A DNA stretch of 64,000 nucleotides, taken from contig NZ_CP118607.1 of assembly GCF_028898945.1 (NCBI RefSeq), positions 2,962,001 through 3,026,000 on the forward strand, in the 5' to 3' direction. Positions 8,383 to 16,884 of this stretch are shown one piece after another. A model generated the notes under the pieces. It did no database searches. It was not told the origin of the DNA and saw only the letters and a program-made list of their open reading frames with translations. The stretch is from Pseudomonas sp. PSKL.D1 (GTDB lineage Bacteria; Pseudomonadota; Gammaproteobacteria; Pseudomonadales; Pseudomonadaceae). The position numbers and the translations under genes were made by a program. The number at the start of each line of letters is the position of its first letter. Positions within the stretch are counted from its first letter, which is position 1.

Positions 8383-8973
8383 ACATCGCGCACCTGCTCC
8401 GAGACAAACGCCTCGCGCTCTACATCGACCAGCAACCCCTCGCGGCACGCCTCGAGCATGCCCCGGTAACAGGCCTGAAACCGTTGCTCAGCCCCCCATT
8501 GCAGGGGGAAGGCAATCGCCTGTTGCGCAATTGCCCGAGTGGCATCGGCGGCACAACCAAGGATGTCCACCTGCGCATCACTCAACGCGACAGGCCCAAC
8601 TCCCTCGCACTGCTCGGGTTGCAGCACATGGCTGAACAGCACGGGGAACAACCGTGGGTCGTAGAAACGCAGCAACCCCAGCCGGCCACCGTTGAGCGCC
8701 TGCATGCAGTGCCCAAGCCGAGCGGCCAGTGCCGCTGCAGCGGCTGCGTCAGGTCTACCCGCACCAGCAAGGGGCCAGCGCGATTGCGCTTTCCTCCGGC
8801 AGGCCATCGAACAACGACCGCCAAGGCATTGCCGGTGCCATGCCTTGCACACCAGCGAGGAACGGCTGCTTGCCGGCCGCTTGGTCGATGATCAGGTCCA
8901 AGTGTGCAATACCTGCTACGGAGCACGTGCCTTCAAGCAGGTGAAGCCAGTCGGCAAGGTGTTGAGCCATCAT
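8379..8973 (-). pseudogene. DUF4123 (type VI secretion VgrG adaptor-like) gene with two frameshifts
   Basis: DUF4123 proteins act as chaperone/adaptors that load effectors onto VgrG. The reading frame starts MMAQHLADWLHLLEG (ATG 8973, ATGA overlap with the upstream gene) and runs to ESAIALAP near 8770. It then needs a one-base shift to continue as PLLVRVDLTQPLQRHW, and a second shift near 8717-8725 to continue as AARLGHCMQALNGGR and LGLLRFYDPRLFPVLF, ending EQVRDV. Both shifts go in the same direction and do not compensate each other. All three segments read as one typical DUF4123 protein of about 195 residues, so this is a recently inactivated gene unless two sequencing errors are present. 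Confidence 0.75.
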
Positions 8974-9194
8974 CCGCGTGCCTCCTGCTGTAGGAACCCG
9001 ACAGCCATCGCTTGCGCGCGCTTCAAGCACCCGTCACACACCGCACCCGACAGCGGGAAGTTTTCACCATAGGTGAAGGGGTGGCTGAGCCATACCTCGC
9101 CGCTGAAGCCCAGCAGGCCGAGGTTGGCCTCATCGCCCTGGATGGCGAGTTTGTGTTGGCTATGGTCGAAAAAGGGGAAAGCGCCATGGGACAT
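8970..9194 (-). pseudogene. Probable VgrG remnant with internal deletion
   Basis: This is a 74-residue ORF from ATG 9194. The first 45 residues, including HKLAIQGDEANLGLLGFSG and EVWLSHPFTY, resemble the N-terminal start of VgrG spike proteins, where a strand pair is followed by the motif Gly-x-Glu...Ser-x-Pro-Phe-x-Tyr. The rest, NFPLSGAVCDGCLKRAQAM to the end, does not continue that fold and may be the C-terminal tail of the original gene joined by a large deletion. A full VgrG has over 600 residues. It is coupled by ATGA to the DUF4123 pseudogene, the usual vgrG-adaptor order. The identity rests on motif resemblance and context. Confidence 0.5.
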
Positions 9195-9428
9195 TTTCTG
9201 AACTCCACTCCTGTGAAGTCCGAAACCTTGGCGCATGATTCCCGGTCACACCACCCTTGCGGTAGAAAATAGATCTTTCCTACAAATGGTGTAAATAAAG
9301 CCAACGAAAGATGCAAATTTCAGCGACTGGCAGTAAGTGAATTACCTGCTACGGCCGTCACGCAATTTGTTCAAAAGGTTGCAGCCGCAAACACCGGCAA
9401 AGCCGGTGCCATAAACCGCGTCGGTTGC

Positions 9429-9455
9429 TTCGCGGATAAATCCGCTCCTACAGGG
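9429..9455. repeat. Single REP element at the 3' end of the glycerate kinase gene
   Basis: The sequence TTCGCGGATAAATCCGCTCC followed by TACAGGG is the P. putida-type REP unit, here alone rather than paired. A GCAAAGCCGGTGCC motif of the kind found at the centre of the paired elements precedes it (around 9398). The stop codon of the kinase gene (9448-9450) lies inside this unit. Confidence 0.85.
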
Positions 9456-10587
9456 CGCCAGCGCAGTGCCACAACCGGCCAATGTCGCTGGCCCGCGCCT
9501 GCAGCAATTCGGCGGCATTGGCGCACGCCTGCTCCAGGCTCATCGGCCCACTGGCCAAGGCAAAGGCGGCGTCGATGCCGTGGGCATACAACTGCTGGTA
9601 GCCTTCGCCCAAGGTCCCGGCCAGCACCACCACCGGCACCCCGTGGCGCTTGGCAACCCGAGCCACGCCCATGGGGGTCTTGCCGCGCAGAGTCTGGGCA
9701 TCGAACCGCCCTTCCCCGGTAATCACCAGGTCCGCGCCTTGTACCAACGCATCCAGCCCGGCCAGTTCCGCCACCACCTCAACGCCCGGGCGGAACCGCG
9801 CGCCCATGAACGCCTTGGCCGCAAAGCCCATCCCACCCGCCGCACCGCAGCCGGGGAATTCGCGCACATCTTCACCCAGCAACCGCGCGCAATGGTCGGC
9901 AAAATGGCCCAGCGCCTGGTCCAGCGCCTGCACCTGGTCGGGGTTCGCGCCTTTTTGCGGGCCGAAGATCGCCGATGCACCGTTCGGCCCACACAACGGG
10001 TTGTCGACATCGGCGGCCACTTCAACCTGCACCTCGGCCAAACGTGGGTCCAGGTCGCTGGCATCGATATGTGCCAGGCGTGCCAGGGCCAAACCGCCTT
10101 CTTCCAGCGGCTGGCCGTCGGCATCCAGCAAGCGCAGGCCCAGTGCCCGCAACATGCCACTGCCGCCGTCGTTGGTGGCGCTGCCCCCAATGGCCAGCAC
10201 GATGCGCCGTGCACCGGCGGCCAACGCGGCTGCAATCAACTCGCCAGTGCCCCAGGTGCTGCTGCGGCAGGCATCACGTTGTTCACTGGGCACCAACTGA
10301 ATGCCGCTGGCCTGGGCCATTTCAATGATGGCGGTGCGGCTGTCGGCCAGCCAGCCCCAGCCGGCCTCCACATGCTCGCCCAAGGGGCCGCGCACCTTGA
10401 GGCGGCGCAGTTCGCCCTGGCTGGCAGCCAGAATCGCCTCCATGGTGCCTTCTCCGCCATCGGCCATGGGGCATTCGACCAGCTCAGCCTGCGGCAACGC
10501 TTCGGCCAGGCCTGCGGCGATGGCGCGGGCGACACCGGCGGCGTCGAGGCTGTCCTTGAACGAGTCGGGGGCGATGACGATTTTCAT
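9448..10587 (-). CDS. glxK: Glycerate kinase (GlxK/GarK family)
   Basis: This 379-residue enzyme phosphorylates D-glycerate with ATP, feeding glycerate from glyoxylate, tartronate semialdehyde or sugar-diacid breakdown into glycolysis. The family's start MKIVIAPDSFKDSL, the motifs CPMADGGEGTMEAI, IGGSATNDGGSGMLRALG and VITGEGRFDAQTLRGKTP, and the length all match. GGAGAACCCCC lies upstream of the ATG. The gene lies 110 bp downstream of the cdaR-like regulator on the same strand and near a divergent MFS permease, so the three probably form a glycerate or diacid utilisation unit. The stop codon TAG is supplied by the REP element at the 3' end. GlxK versus GarK cannot be decided from sequence alone. 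Confidence 0.92.
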   Translation of the reverse strand: MKIVIAPDSFKDSLDAAGVARAIAAGLAEALPQAELVECPMADGGEGTMEAILAASQGELRRLKVRGPLGEHVEAGWGWLADSRTAIIEMAQASGIQLVPSEQRDACRSSTWGTGELIAAALAAGARRIVLAIGGSATNDGGSGMLRALGLRLLDADGQPLEEGGLALARLAHIDASDLDPRLAEVQVEVAADVDNPLCGPNGASAIFGPQKGANPDQVQALDQALGHFADHCARLLGEDVREFPGCGAAGGMGFAAKAFMGARFRPGVEVVAELAGLDALVQGADLVITGEGRFDAQTLRGKTPMGVARVAKRHGVPVVVLAGTLGEGYQQLYAHGIDAAFALASGPMSLEQACANAAELLQARASDIGRLWHCAGAL

Positions 10588-10616
10588 GGGGGTTCTCCTG
10601 TCCTGATGGCGGCATG

Positions 10617-10630
10617 CTGACAGTTGTCAG
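10617..10630. promoter_or_regulatory. Palindrome between cdaR-like gene and glycerate kinase gene
   Basis: CTGACA-GT-TGTCAG is a perfect 6-bp inverted repeat about 30 bp upstream of the glycerate kinase ATG. It could be a protein-binding site near an internal promoter. There is no other evidence for function. Confidence 0.35.
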
Positions 10631-10697
10631 GCGTCGCAGCCTCGGTCGGATGCACAAAAGCACGTTGTCTGGTTTGGGCAAATGCCTGCTGGCGGGT

Positions 10698-11795
10698 TCA
10701 GTCGGCGCGAAGCAGTTGCAAACCCAGGTACAACGTGAGCATGCCTTCGAGCCGCAGCGGGTCGACTTCCCCCAACTCCGCAATACGCTCCAGCCGGTAC
10801 CGCAAGCTGTTGCGGTGGATGCCCAACGCATCGGCACAGGCCTGGCTCTGCCCGTCATGGGCACACCAGGCGCGCAGGGTCGCCAGCAGTTGCCCACTGG
10901 CATCCTTGGCACGAATACGTTGCAACGGCTCCAGCAGCTCATCCAGCGCATCTTCATTGCGATGGCGCCAGAGCAATGCCGGCAGGCGGTAGCGGGCAAG
11001 GCTGAGCAATGGCTGGTGAGGCAACACTTCGCGCCCATAGGCAAGCAAGTCGCGCACGCGGCGGTAGCCCCGGCGTAACTGGTCCAGGCTTTGCGCCGGG
11101 CTGCCCAGCGCCAAGCGCTCCACCTCCCAGCCGTGGCGCTGCAGGCGTTCAATCAGGCGCTCTTCGTCCAGGGCTTGCGCCACGGGGCGGCACCAGAGCA
11201 AAGAATCACGCGCCGGGCTGACGCACCAACTGTCCGGGTATCGGCTCATCAGCCAGGCGGCCAACGCCTCCGCCGGTGGCCCGGCACGCAGTTCGAACAG
11301 GCATGGGGCCCTGGGTAACTGGGGTTTCAAACCCAATTGCTGTGCTTCGTCCAGCAGCCGTGGTGAATCGCCTGAGCCTCCCAGCAACAAGGCCAGCAGG
11401 TCATCACAGCGCTGGCGCCGCCACTGCTGCTCCACCTGCAAGTGGCGCTGGGCCAGCAGCATTTCGGCGGTCATGCGCACCAGTTCGCCATAGGTGCGCA
11501 ACTGTTGCGGGTCGCCGGTCAGGCCCAACACGCCCATCAACCTGCCATCAAGCAGCAAGGGTAAGTTGACACCCGGTTGCACGCCTTTCAGACATTTCGC
11601 GGCCTCCGCGTCCAATTCAACGATTCGGCCATTGGCCAGCACCAATTGAGCCCCTTCGTGGCGAGTGTTGATGCGCTCCGGCTCACCGCTGCCGAGGATC
11701 AAGCCCTGACTGTCCATGACGTTGACGTTGCACGGTAGGATGGCCATCGCGCGATCGACGATCTCTTGCGCCAGATCATGGTCCAGTTCGAACAT
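10698..11795 (-). CDS. cdaR: CdaR-like sugar diacid/glycerate-responsive transcriptional regulator
   Basis: The 365-residue protein has the N-terminal sugar diacid recognition domain (about residues 1-135: DHDLAQEIVDRAMAILPCNV, VMDSQGLILGSGEPERI) and a C-terminal PucR-type helix-turn-helix (ACADALGIHRNSLRYRLERI). E. coli CdaR activates galactarate, glucarate and glycerate genes and is thought to sense glycerate or a related acid. Here it lies next to a glycerate kinase gene and a divergent MFS permease, which supports a glycerate-type inducer. A perfect inverted repeat in the divergent promoter is the candidate operator. Galactarate/glucarate genes at 51-57 kb have their own FadR-type regulator, so this one likely serves only the local unit. 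Confidence 0.88.
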   Translation of the reverse strand: MFELDHDLAQEIVDRAMAILPCNVNVMDSQGLILGSGEPERINTRHEGAQLVLANGRIVELDAEAAKCLKGVQPGVNLPLLLDGRLMGVLGLTGDPQQLRTYGELVRMTAEMLLAQRHLQVEQQWRRQRCDDLLALLLGGSGDSPRLLDEAQQLGLKPQLPRAPCLFELRAGPPAEALAAWLMSRYPDSWCVSPARDSLLWCRPVAQALDEERLIERLQRHGWEVERLALGSPAQSLDQLRRGYRRVRDLLAYGREVLPHQPLLSLARYRLPALLWRHRNEDALDELLEPLQRIRAKDASGQLLATLRAWCAHDGQSQACADALGIHRNSLRYRLERIAELGEVDPLRLEGMLTLYLGLQLLRAD

Positions 11796-11831
11796 TCAGC
11801 GATCCTTGAAAGCGTTAGGTTTTGTACTTGG

Positions 11832-11859
11832 GCACAGCGCCCTGCACCATACGCTGTGC
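11832..11859. promoter_or_regulatory. Candidate CdaR operator in the divergent cdaR/MFS promoter
   Basis: GCACAGCG and CGCTGTGC form a perfect 8-bp inverted repeat separated by 12 bp, placing the arms two helical turns apart, as expected for a dimeric regulator. The site is 37 bp upstream of the cdaR start and about 100 bp upstream of the MFS start. Confidence 0.5.
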
Positions 11860-11958
11860 AAAAGCACAAAGACAGGCGCGTCGCACTCCCCGAGACTCCT
11901 CAGGGCGAGCGCCGGCACAGGCGACGCGGCGACAACCATAACAACAGAGATCACGATC

Positions 11959-13287
11959 ATGGCACACAGCCCTGCCCCTGACCAAGGCAACGACATCACC
12001 CGCAACGCGCTGTACCGGCGCATAACCCTGCGGCTGATCCCGTTCATTTTCATCTGCTACCTGTTCAACTACCTGGACCGCGTCAACGTCGGCTTCGCCA
12101 AGCTGCAGATGCTCGATGCGCTCAAGTTCAGCGAAACCGTGTACGGCCTCGGTGCCGGCATTTTCTTCATCGGCTACGTGCTCTGCGGCTTGCCGAGCAA
12201 CCTGGCGCTCAACCGCTTTGGCCCGCGGCGCTGGATTGCGGCGATGATGATCGCCTGGGGCAGCCTCTCCACCTGCTTGCTGTTTGTCACCACACCCACC
12301 GAGTTCTACACCCTGCGCCTGCTCACCGGTGCGGCCGAAGCCGGCTTTTTCCCGGGTGTGGTGCTGTACCTCTCGCGCTGGTTCCCGGCCGACCGCCGTG
12401 GCCGCATCATGGCGCTGTTCATGTCGGCCATCCCGGTGTCGGGCCTGCTCGGCGGGCCGTTCTCAGGCTGGATTCTGGAGCACTTCGCGGCGGGCCAGCA
12501 TGGCCTGGCCGGCTGGCAATGGATGTTCCTGATCCAGGGCCTGCCAACCGTACTGCTGGGGGTGCTGGCCATCGGCCTGCTGAGCGATGGCTACCAAAAA
12601 GCGGCCTGGCTGAGCCCGGCTGAACGCCAGCTGATCGAAGCCGACCTGCAGGCCGATGCCGCCAGCAAGCCAGCCACAACGGGCGACGGTATCCTGGCCG
12701 TGCTGACCAACCCGCTGATCTGGACGTTTGGCTTCGTCTATTTCTGCATCCAGAGCGGCGTGTACGCGATCAACTTCTGGCTGCCGTCGATCATCAAGAA
12801 CATGGGCTTCGACAACCCATTGTTGATCGGTTGGCTCAGCGCCATCCCGTACTTGCTGGCGGGTGTGTTCATGATCCTGTGCGGCCGTTCCGCCGACCTG
12901 CGCAACGAACGCCGCTGGCACCTGGTGGTGCCGATGCTGATGGGCGCCGTCGGCTTGTTGATCGCGGTGAACTTTGCCGGCAACCCGACCATCGCCATTC
13001 TGGGCCTGTCGATTGCCACCATGGGCGCCCTCACCGGCCTGCCGATGTTCTGGCCGATGCCGACCGCGCTGCTGAGCGCCAGCGCCGCCGTGGCGGGCCT
13101 GGCGATCATCAACTCGGTGGGCCAGATGGCCGGTTTCCTCAGCCCGTACCTGGTTGGTTTCATCAAGGACCAGACCGGTTCGACCGACGCCGCGTTGTAT
13201 TCGCTGGCAGCGTTGATCGTATTGGGTAGCCTGGTGGCCCTGCGGGTGACCCGTGCGGGTGCACTGAGCACCGCACGCGCCAACTGA
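11959..13287 (+). CDS. MFS anion:cation symporter, probable glycerate/diacid permease
   Basis: The 442-residue twelve-helix protein belongs to the anion:cation symporter family that includes tartrate, glucarate and hexuronate permeases: RITLRLIPFIFICYLFNYLD, VNVGFAKLQM, LTGAAEAGFFPGVVLYLSRW and FPADRRGRIMALF. I chose the ATG at 11959; upstream in-frame codons lie in the regulatory region. It is divergent from the cdaR-like gene, and together with glycerate kinase suggests uptake of glycerate or a related hydroxyacid. The family also transports many other organic anions, so the substrate is inferred from context only. Confidence 0.85.
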   Translation: MAHSPAPDQGNDITRNALYRRITLRLIPFIFICYLFNYLDRVNVGFAKLQMLDALKFSETVYGLGAGIFFIGYVLCGLPSNLALNRFGPRRWIAAMMIAWGSLSTCLLFVTTPTEFYTLRLLTGAAEAGFFPGVVLYLSRWFPADRRGRIMALFMSAIPVSGLLGGPFSGWILEHFAAGQHGLAGWQWMFLIQGLPTVLLGVLAIGLLSDGYQKAAWLSPAERQLIEADLQADAASKPATTGDGILAVLTNPLIWTFGFVYFCIQSGVYAINFWLPSIIKNMGFDNPLLIGWLSAIPYLLAGVFMILCGRSADLRNERRWHLVVPMLMGAVGLLIAVNFAGNPTIAILGLSIATMGALTGLPMFWPMPTALLSASAAVAGLAIINSVGQMAGFLSPYLVGFIKDQTGSTDAALYSLAALIVLGSLVALRVTRAGALSTARAN

Positions 13288-13401
13288 CCTGCCTGCGGGC
13301 AAGCCTCTGCCAAGGGGCTTGCGCGCGCACTGGCGATGCCTGTCGCCAGAAAAACCAGCTAAGGTTTCTCCACACCCATAACAAGAAACCGTGGAGCGCC
13401 C

Positions 13402-15312
13402 ATGACCGCGCACACCGCCGCATCCCGCGCCCGGGAGCTGGCCGCCTTCGTTGACTGCCATTTCGCTGGCCGTGGCCTCAAGCCCGAGCCCGTCATCGCC
13501 GAATCCTGGTACCGCAGCATCAACCAGCACCGCCTGGACCCTGACCTGTGCCCTGTCGACAACATTCTCAGCGCTGGCGAAATCCGCCTGCATCAAGAGC
13601 AGCACGAAGCCTACCTGGCCATTGCCAGCCAGGGCGTCAGCGGCTTGGCCCGTCGCGTGGTGGACGCCGGTTTTGCCGTGTTGTTGAGCGACGCCGACGG
13701 CATTACCCTGGATGCACGCCTGCCCAGTGACCAGCAGCGCTACACGCGCTCCGGGCTGATCGTGGGGGCGCGCTGGGATGAATCGATCGCCGGCACCAAC
13801 GGCATCGGCACCGCGTTGGCGTCCCAGCAGGCGCTGACCATTCACCGGCAGGAACACTTCCTGTCCGCCAACGCCCAGCTCAGCTGTTCGGTTGCACCCA
13901 TCTTCGACGCGCACAACCAGTTGTTGGGCTGCCTGAACGCTACCTGCCTGCACAACGAGGGGCCAAAGCAGGCCCAGCACCTTACCTTGCAGCTGGTCAC
14001 GCTGTATGCCCGGCTGATCGAAAATGCCCATTTTCGCCAGCGCTTCCGTGGCCACCTGACCTTGGCCCTGAAGCCACGTGACGACCTGGCCGACCTGGCC
14101 GCCGAGCAATTGCTTGCACTGGACGAGGCAGGCCGCGTGATCGGGGCCAATCGTGCGGCGTTCCTGGCCCACCCACCCCTTTTGCCGGGCATGGCGATTG
14201 ATCAGTTGCTGCCCGCCGATGTCGACCGCTTGCTGGCCCTGACCCGGGGCGGCGCATGCGGCACCCGGTTGCACAACCTCAACGGGCAAATGCTGGATGT
14301 GGGCCTGCGCGTGCCTGCGGGTTATCGCCCTACGCCACCCAAACCTTTGCAGGCCGTTGCCACACGGCACCCCTCCCTTGAACAGCTGGCAGGCCAGGAT
14401 GCCCGCTTGCAAGACGGTGTGCGCCGCCTGCGCAAGGTACTGGACAAAGACATCGCCATCCTGCTGACCGGTGAAACCGGCACCGGCAAGGAAGCCTTTG
14501 CCCGTGCCCTGCACCAGGCCAGCCAGCGCCATGCCAAGCCTTTTGTGGCGCTCAACTGCGCGGCCATTCCCGAATCGCTGATCGAGAGCGAGCTGTTCGG
14601 CTACCGCGCCGGGAGCTTCACCGGCGCCAACCGCAAGGGCATGAAGGGCAAGCTGGAAATGGCCAATGGCGGCACCTTGTTCCTGGACGAAATCGGCGAC
14701 ATGCCGGCGCACCTGCAAACGCGCTTGCTGCGGGTGCTGGCTGAACGGGAGCTGGTGCCCCTGGGCGGTGAGGTGCCGGTGTTGCTGGACATTCAGGTGA
14801 TTTCAGCCACCCACCAGGACTTGCCGGTGATGATTGCCAACAAGGGTTTTCGCGAAGACCTGTATTACCGGCTTTGCGGCATGCAGCAGCACTTGCCGGC
14901 GTTACGTGAACGCAGCGACCGTTGCCAGTTGATCGAGGGCCTGCTGGCTGGGTTGCCCGGCGCTGATGGCCTACGCCTGAGCGCAGAGGCCCGCCAGTGC
15001 CTGATGGCGCATGAATGGCCGGGCAATGTGCGGCAGTTGCTCAATGCGTTGCGTCAGGCGGTTGCACTGGCTGAAGGCGGGGTGATCGAGAAGGAAGACC
15101 TGCCGCAGGAGTTGAAGGCTGTTCCGGTGGCTACACCGCCTGTGCTGTTGGGGCAACAGTGCGCTGACAGCGAGGCGCAGCACCTGGTGGCACTGCTGAC
15201 CCGTGAGCGCTGGAACATGAGTGCAGCCGCAGAGGCCGCGGGGGTGTCGCGTTCGACGCTGTACCGAAAGATGAAACGCCTGGGGGTTGTGCAGCCTAAC
15301 TTGAGGCGGTAA
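13402..15312 (+). CDS. acoR: AcoR-like sigma54-dependent activator
   Basis: The 636-residue protein has an N-terminal GAF-type sensing region (about residues 50-200, including SGLIVGARWDESIAGTNGIG), an AAA+ sigma54-interaction domain with Walker A GETGTGKE near residue 357, loop GSFTGA near 404 and FLDEIGDMP, and a Fis-type helix-turn-helix at about 597-630 (MSAAAEAAGVSRSTLYRKMK). The family activates acetoin or alcohol oxidation genes. In P. putida HK5, an AcoR homologue has been linked to quinohemoprotein alcohol dehydrogenase expression (from memory). The convergent dehydrogenase operon has a near-consensus sigma54 promoter, so this is its likely activator. The ATG at 13402 follows GTGGAG. 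Confidence 0.88.
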   Translation: MTAHTAASRARELAAFVDCHFAGRGLKPEPVIAESWYRSINQHRLDPDLCPVDNILSAGEIRLHQEQHEAYLAIASQGVSGLARRVVDAGFAVLLSDADGITLDARLPSDQQRYTRSGLIVGARWDESIAGTNGIGTALASQQALTIHRQEHFLSANAQLSCSVAPIFDAHNQLLGCLNATCLHNEGPKQAQHLTLQLVTLYARLIENAHFRQRFRGHLTLALKPRDDLADLAAEQLLALDEAGRVIGANRAAFLAHPPLLPGMAIDQLLPADVDRLLALTRGGACGTRLHNLNGQMLDVGLRVPAGYRPTPPKPLQAVATRHPSLEQLAGQDARLQDGVRRLRKVLDKDIAILLTGETGTGKEAFARALHQASQRHAKPFVALNCAAIPESLIESELFGYRAGSFTGANRKGMKGKLEMANGGTLFLDEIGDMPAHLQTRLLRVLAERELVPLGGEVPVLLDIQVISATHQDLPVMIANKGFREDLYYRLCGMQQHLPALRERSDRCQLIEGLLAGLPGADGLRLSAEARQCLMAHEWPGNVRQLLNALRQAVALAEGGVIEKEDLPQELKAVPVATPPVLLGQQCADSEAQHLVALLTRERWNMSAAAEAAGVSRSTLYRKMKRLGVVQPNLRR

Positions 15313-15338
15313 CGGGCCTTGGCTGTGCTGTCGCGTTT

Positions 15339-15425
15339 CCTGTAGGAGCGGCTTCAGCCGCGATGAATCCAACGCGGTGAATGGCACCGGCTTTGCCGGT
15401 GTTCGCGGCTGAAGCCGCTCCTACA
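15339..15425. repeat. Paired inverted REP elements between acoR and the aldehyde dehydrogenase gene
   Basis: CCTGTAGGAGCGGCTTCAGC opens the first unit and CGGCTGAAGCCGCTCCTACA closes the second, with the central GGCACCGGCTTTGCCGGTG hairpin between. The pair lies between convergent genes and could act as a bidirectional terminator or mRNA end stabiliser. Confidence 0.9.
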
Positions 15426-15444
15426 ATGAACGTGCCGCCTGCAC

Positions 15445-16878
15445 TTACCCCTGTATGTAAACCACCTGCGTACGCGTGTATTCATACAACCCATGCTTGC
15501 CATCCGCCCCGCCTACCCCGGACTTGCGCGCGCCGGCATGGAACCCTTGCATGGCCTCGAAGTTTTCGCGGTTGATGTAGGTTTCGCCAAAGTCGATTTC
15601 GCGGCACGCCTTCAACGCAGCATTCAGGTCGCGGGTGTAAATCGACGACGTCAGCCCGTATTCGCTGTCGTTGGCCAGGGCGATGGCTTCATCCAGGCCA
15701 TCGACCACCTGCACCGGCAGCACCGGGCCGAAAATTTCCTTGCGCATGACTTCCATGTCCGCCTTGCACCCGGCCAGCACGGTCGGCTGGTAATGGAACC
15801 CCGCCCCCAGGTCGGCAACCTGCCCGCCGGTGACCACCTGAGCGCCCTGCCCGACCGCCGTGCGCACCATCTGCGCCACCTTGTCCAGCCCGGCTTGGTT
15901 GATCAAGGGGCCCATGTCCAGCTCCGCGCTTTGCGACGGGTCACCGTAGCGGGTGGCGGCCATGGCCTGGGAGACCTTGTCGAGGAAGGCGTCTGCCACC
16001 TTGCGCTCCACATACACCCGCTCAGCGCAGTTGCACACCTGGCCGGTGTTGATCACCCGTGAGGCCACAATCGCCTTCACGGCAAGGTCCATGTCCGCGT
16101 CGCCCAGCACGATCGCCGGTGCCTTGCCGCCGAGTTCCAGGTTGAGCTTGGTGATGTTCGGCGCGGCCGCCGCCATGATCCGCGCGCCAGTGGCCACGCT
16201 GCCGGTGAAGCTCACCAGGTCGACCCCGGCGTGGCTCGACAGCCCGTGGCCCACGCTGGCCCCCTTGCCGCCCACCACGTTGAACACGCCGGCGGGCAGG
16301 TCGGTTTCGGCCACCAGCCGGGCGAACTCGAAGCAGTTGATGGGGGTTTCTTCGCTGGGCTTGATCACGATGGTGTTGCCGGTCAGCAAGGCCGGCGCCA
16401 TCTTGCGGGCGATCAGGAAGAACGGGAAATTCCACGGCAAAATGCCCGCCACCACGCCCAACGGCTTGCGCATCAGGAAGATATGCTCGTTGGCACGGTC
16501 GCTGGTCAGCACTTCACCTTCCAGGCGCCGCGCCCATTCGGCCATGTAGTCGAGGTAATCGGCGGTGAAGCTGACTTCCACCTGTGCCAATGCCGGCACC
16601 TTGCCGCCTTCCAGGGTAATGAGGTGCGCCAGCCGCTCGGCGTTGGCGCGCACCTTGGCCGCAATCTGGCGCAGGTAGCCTGCGCGCTCGATGGCTGTTT
16701 TTGCCGCCCAACCCTTGTGCGCCTTGCGCGCCACGCTGATGGCCCGCTCAACCTGCTCGGCCGGTGACTCGGGCACCCGGCCCAGCAACTGGCCATTGGC
16801 CGGGTTGTACACCTCCAGCAACGTTTCGCTGGCCACGAAGGCATTGTCGATGAAGTTCTGGTAGATCGCATCGGTCAT
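15445..16878 (-). CDS. NAD-dependent aldehyde dehydrogenase, lactaldehyde dehydrogenase (AldA) type
   Basis: The 477-residue enzyme oxidises an aldehyde to the acid with NAD(P). Family motifs are GVVAGILPWNFPFFLIARKM, LELGGKAPAIV with the catalytic Glu, NTGQVCNCAERVYV with the catalytic Cys, and EIFGPVLPV. The NTGQVCNCAE form is typical of AldA-like lactaldehyde/glycolaldehyde dehydrogenases. It starts 6 bp after the quinohemoprotein alcohol dehydrogenase stop, so both are one operon and the enzyme would remove the aldehyde product of that dehydrogenase. It resembles the QbdB-QbdA pair of P. putida HK5 (from memory). Paired REP elements follow the stop. Confidence 0.93.
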   Translation of the reverse strand: MTDAIYQNFIDNAFVASETLLEVYNPANGQLLGRVPESPAEQVERAISVARKAHKGWAAKTAIERAGYLRQIAAKVRANAERLAHLITLEGGKVPALAQVEVSFTADYLDYMAEWARRLEGEVLTSDRANEHIFLMRKPLGVVAGILPWNFPFFLIARKMAPALLTGNTIVIKPSEETPINCFEFARLVAETDLPAGVFNVVGGKGASVGHGLSSHAGVDLVSFTGSVATGARIMAAAAPNITKLNLELGGKAPAIVLGDADMDLAVKAIVASRVINTGQVCNCAERVYVERKVADAFLDKVSQAMAATRYGDPSQSAELDMGPLINQAGLDKVAQMVRTAVGQGAQVVTGGQVADLGAGFHYQPTVLAGCKADMEVMRKEIFGPVLPVQVVDGLDEAIALANDSEYGLTSSIYTRDLNAALKACREIDFGETYINRENFEAMQGFHAGARKSGVGGADGKHGLYEYTRTQVVYIQG

Positions 16879-16884
16879 GGCGGG

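Noticed and set aside
12463..14718. 751-codon open frame on the minus strand opposite the MFS and acoR genes
   Set aside because: It spans two clearly recognised plus-strand genes, has a His/Gln/Gly-rich composition typical of a GC-rich antisense frame, and shows no domain.
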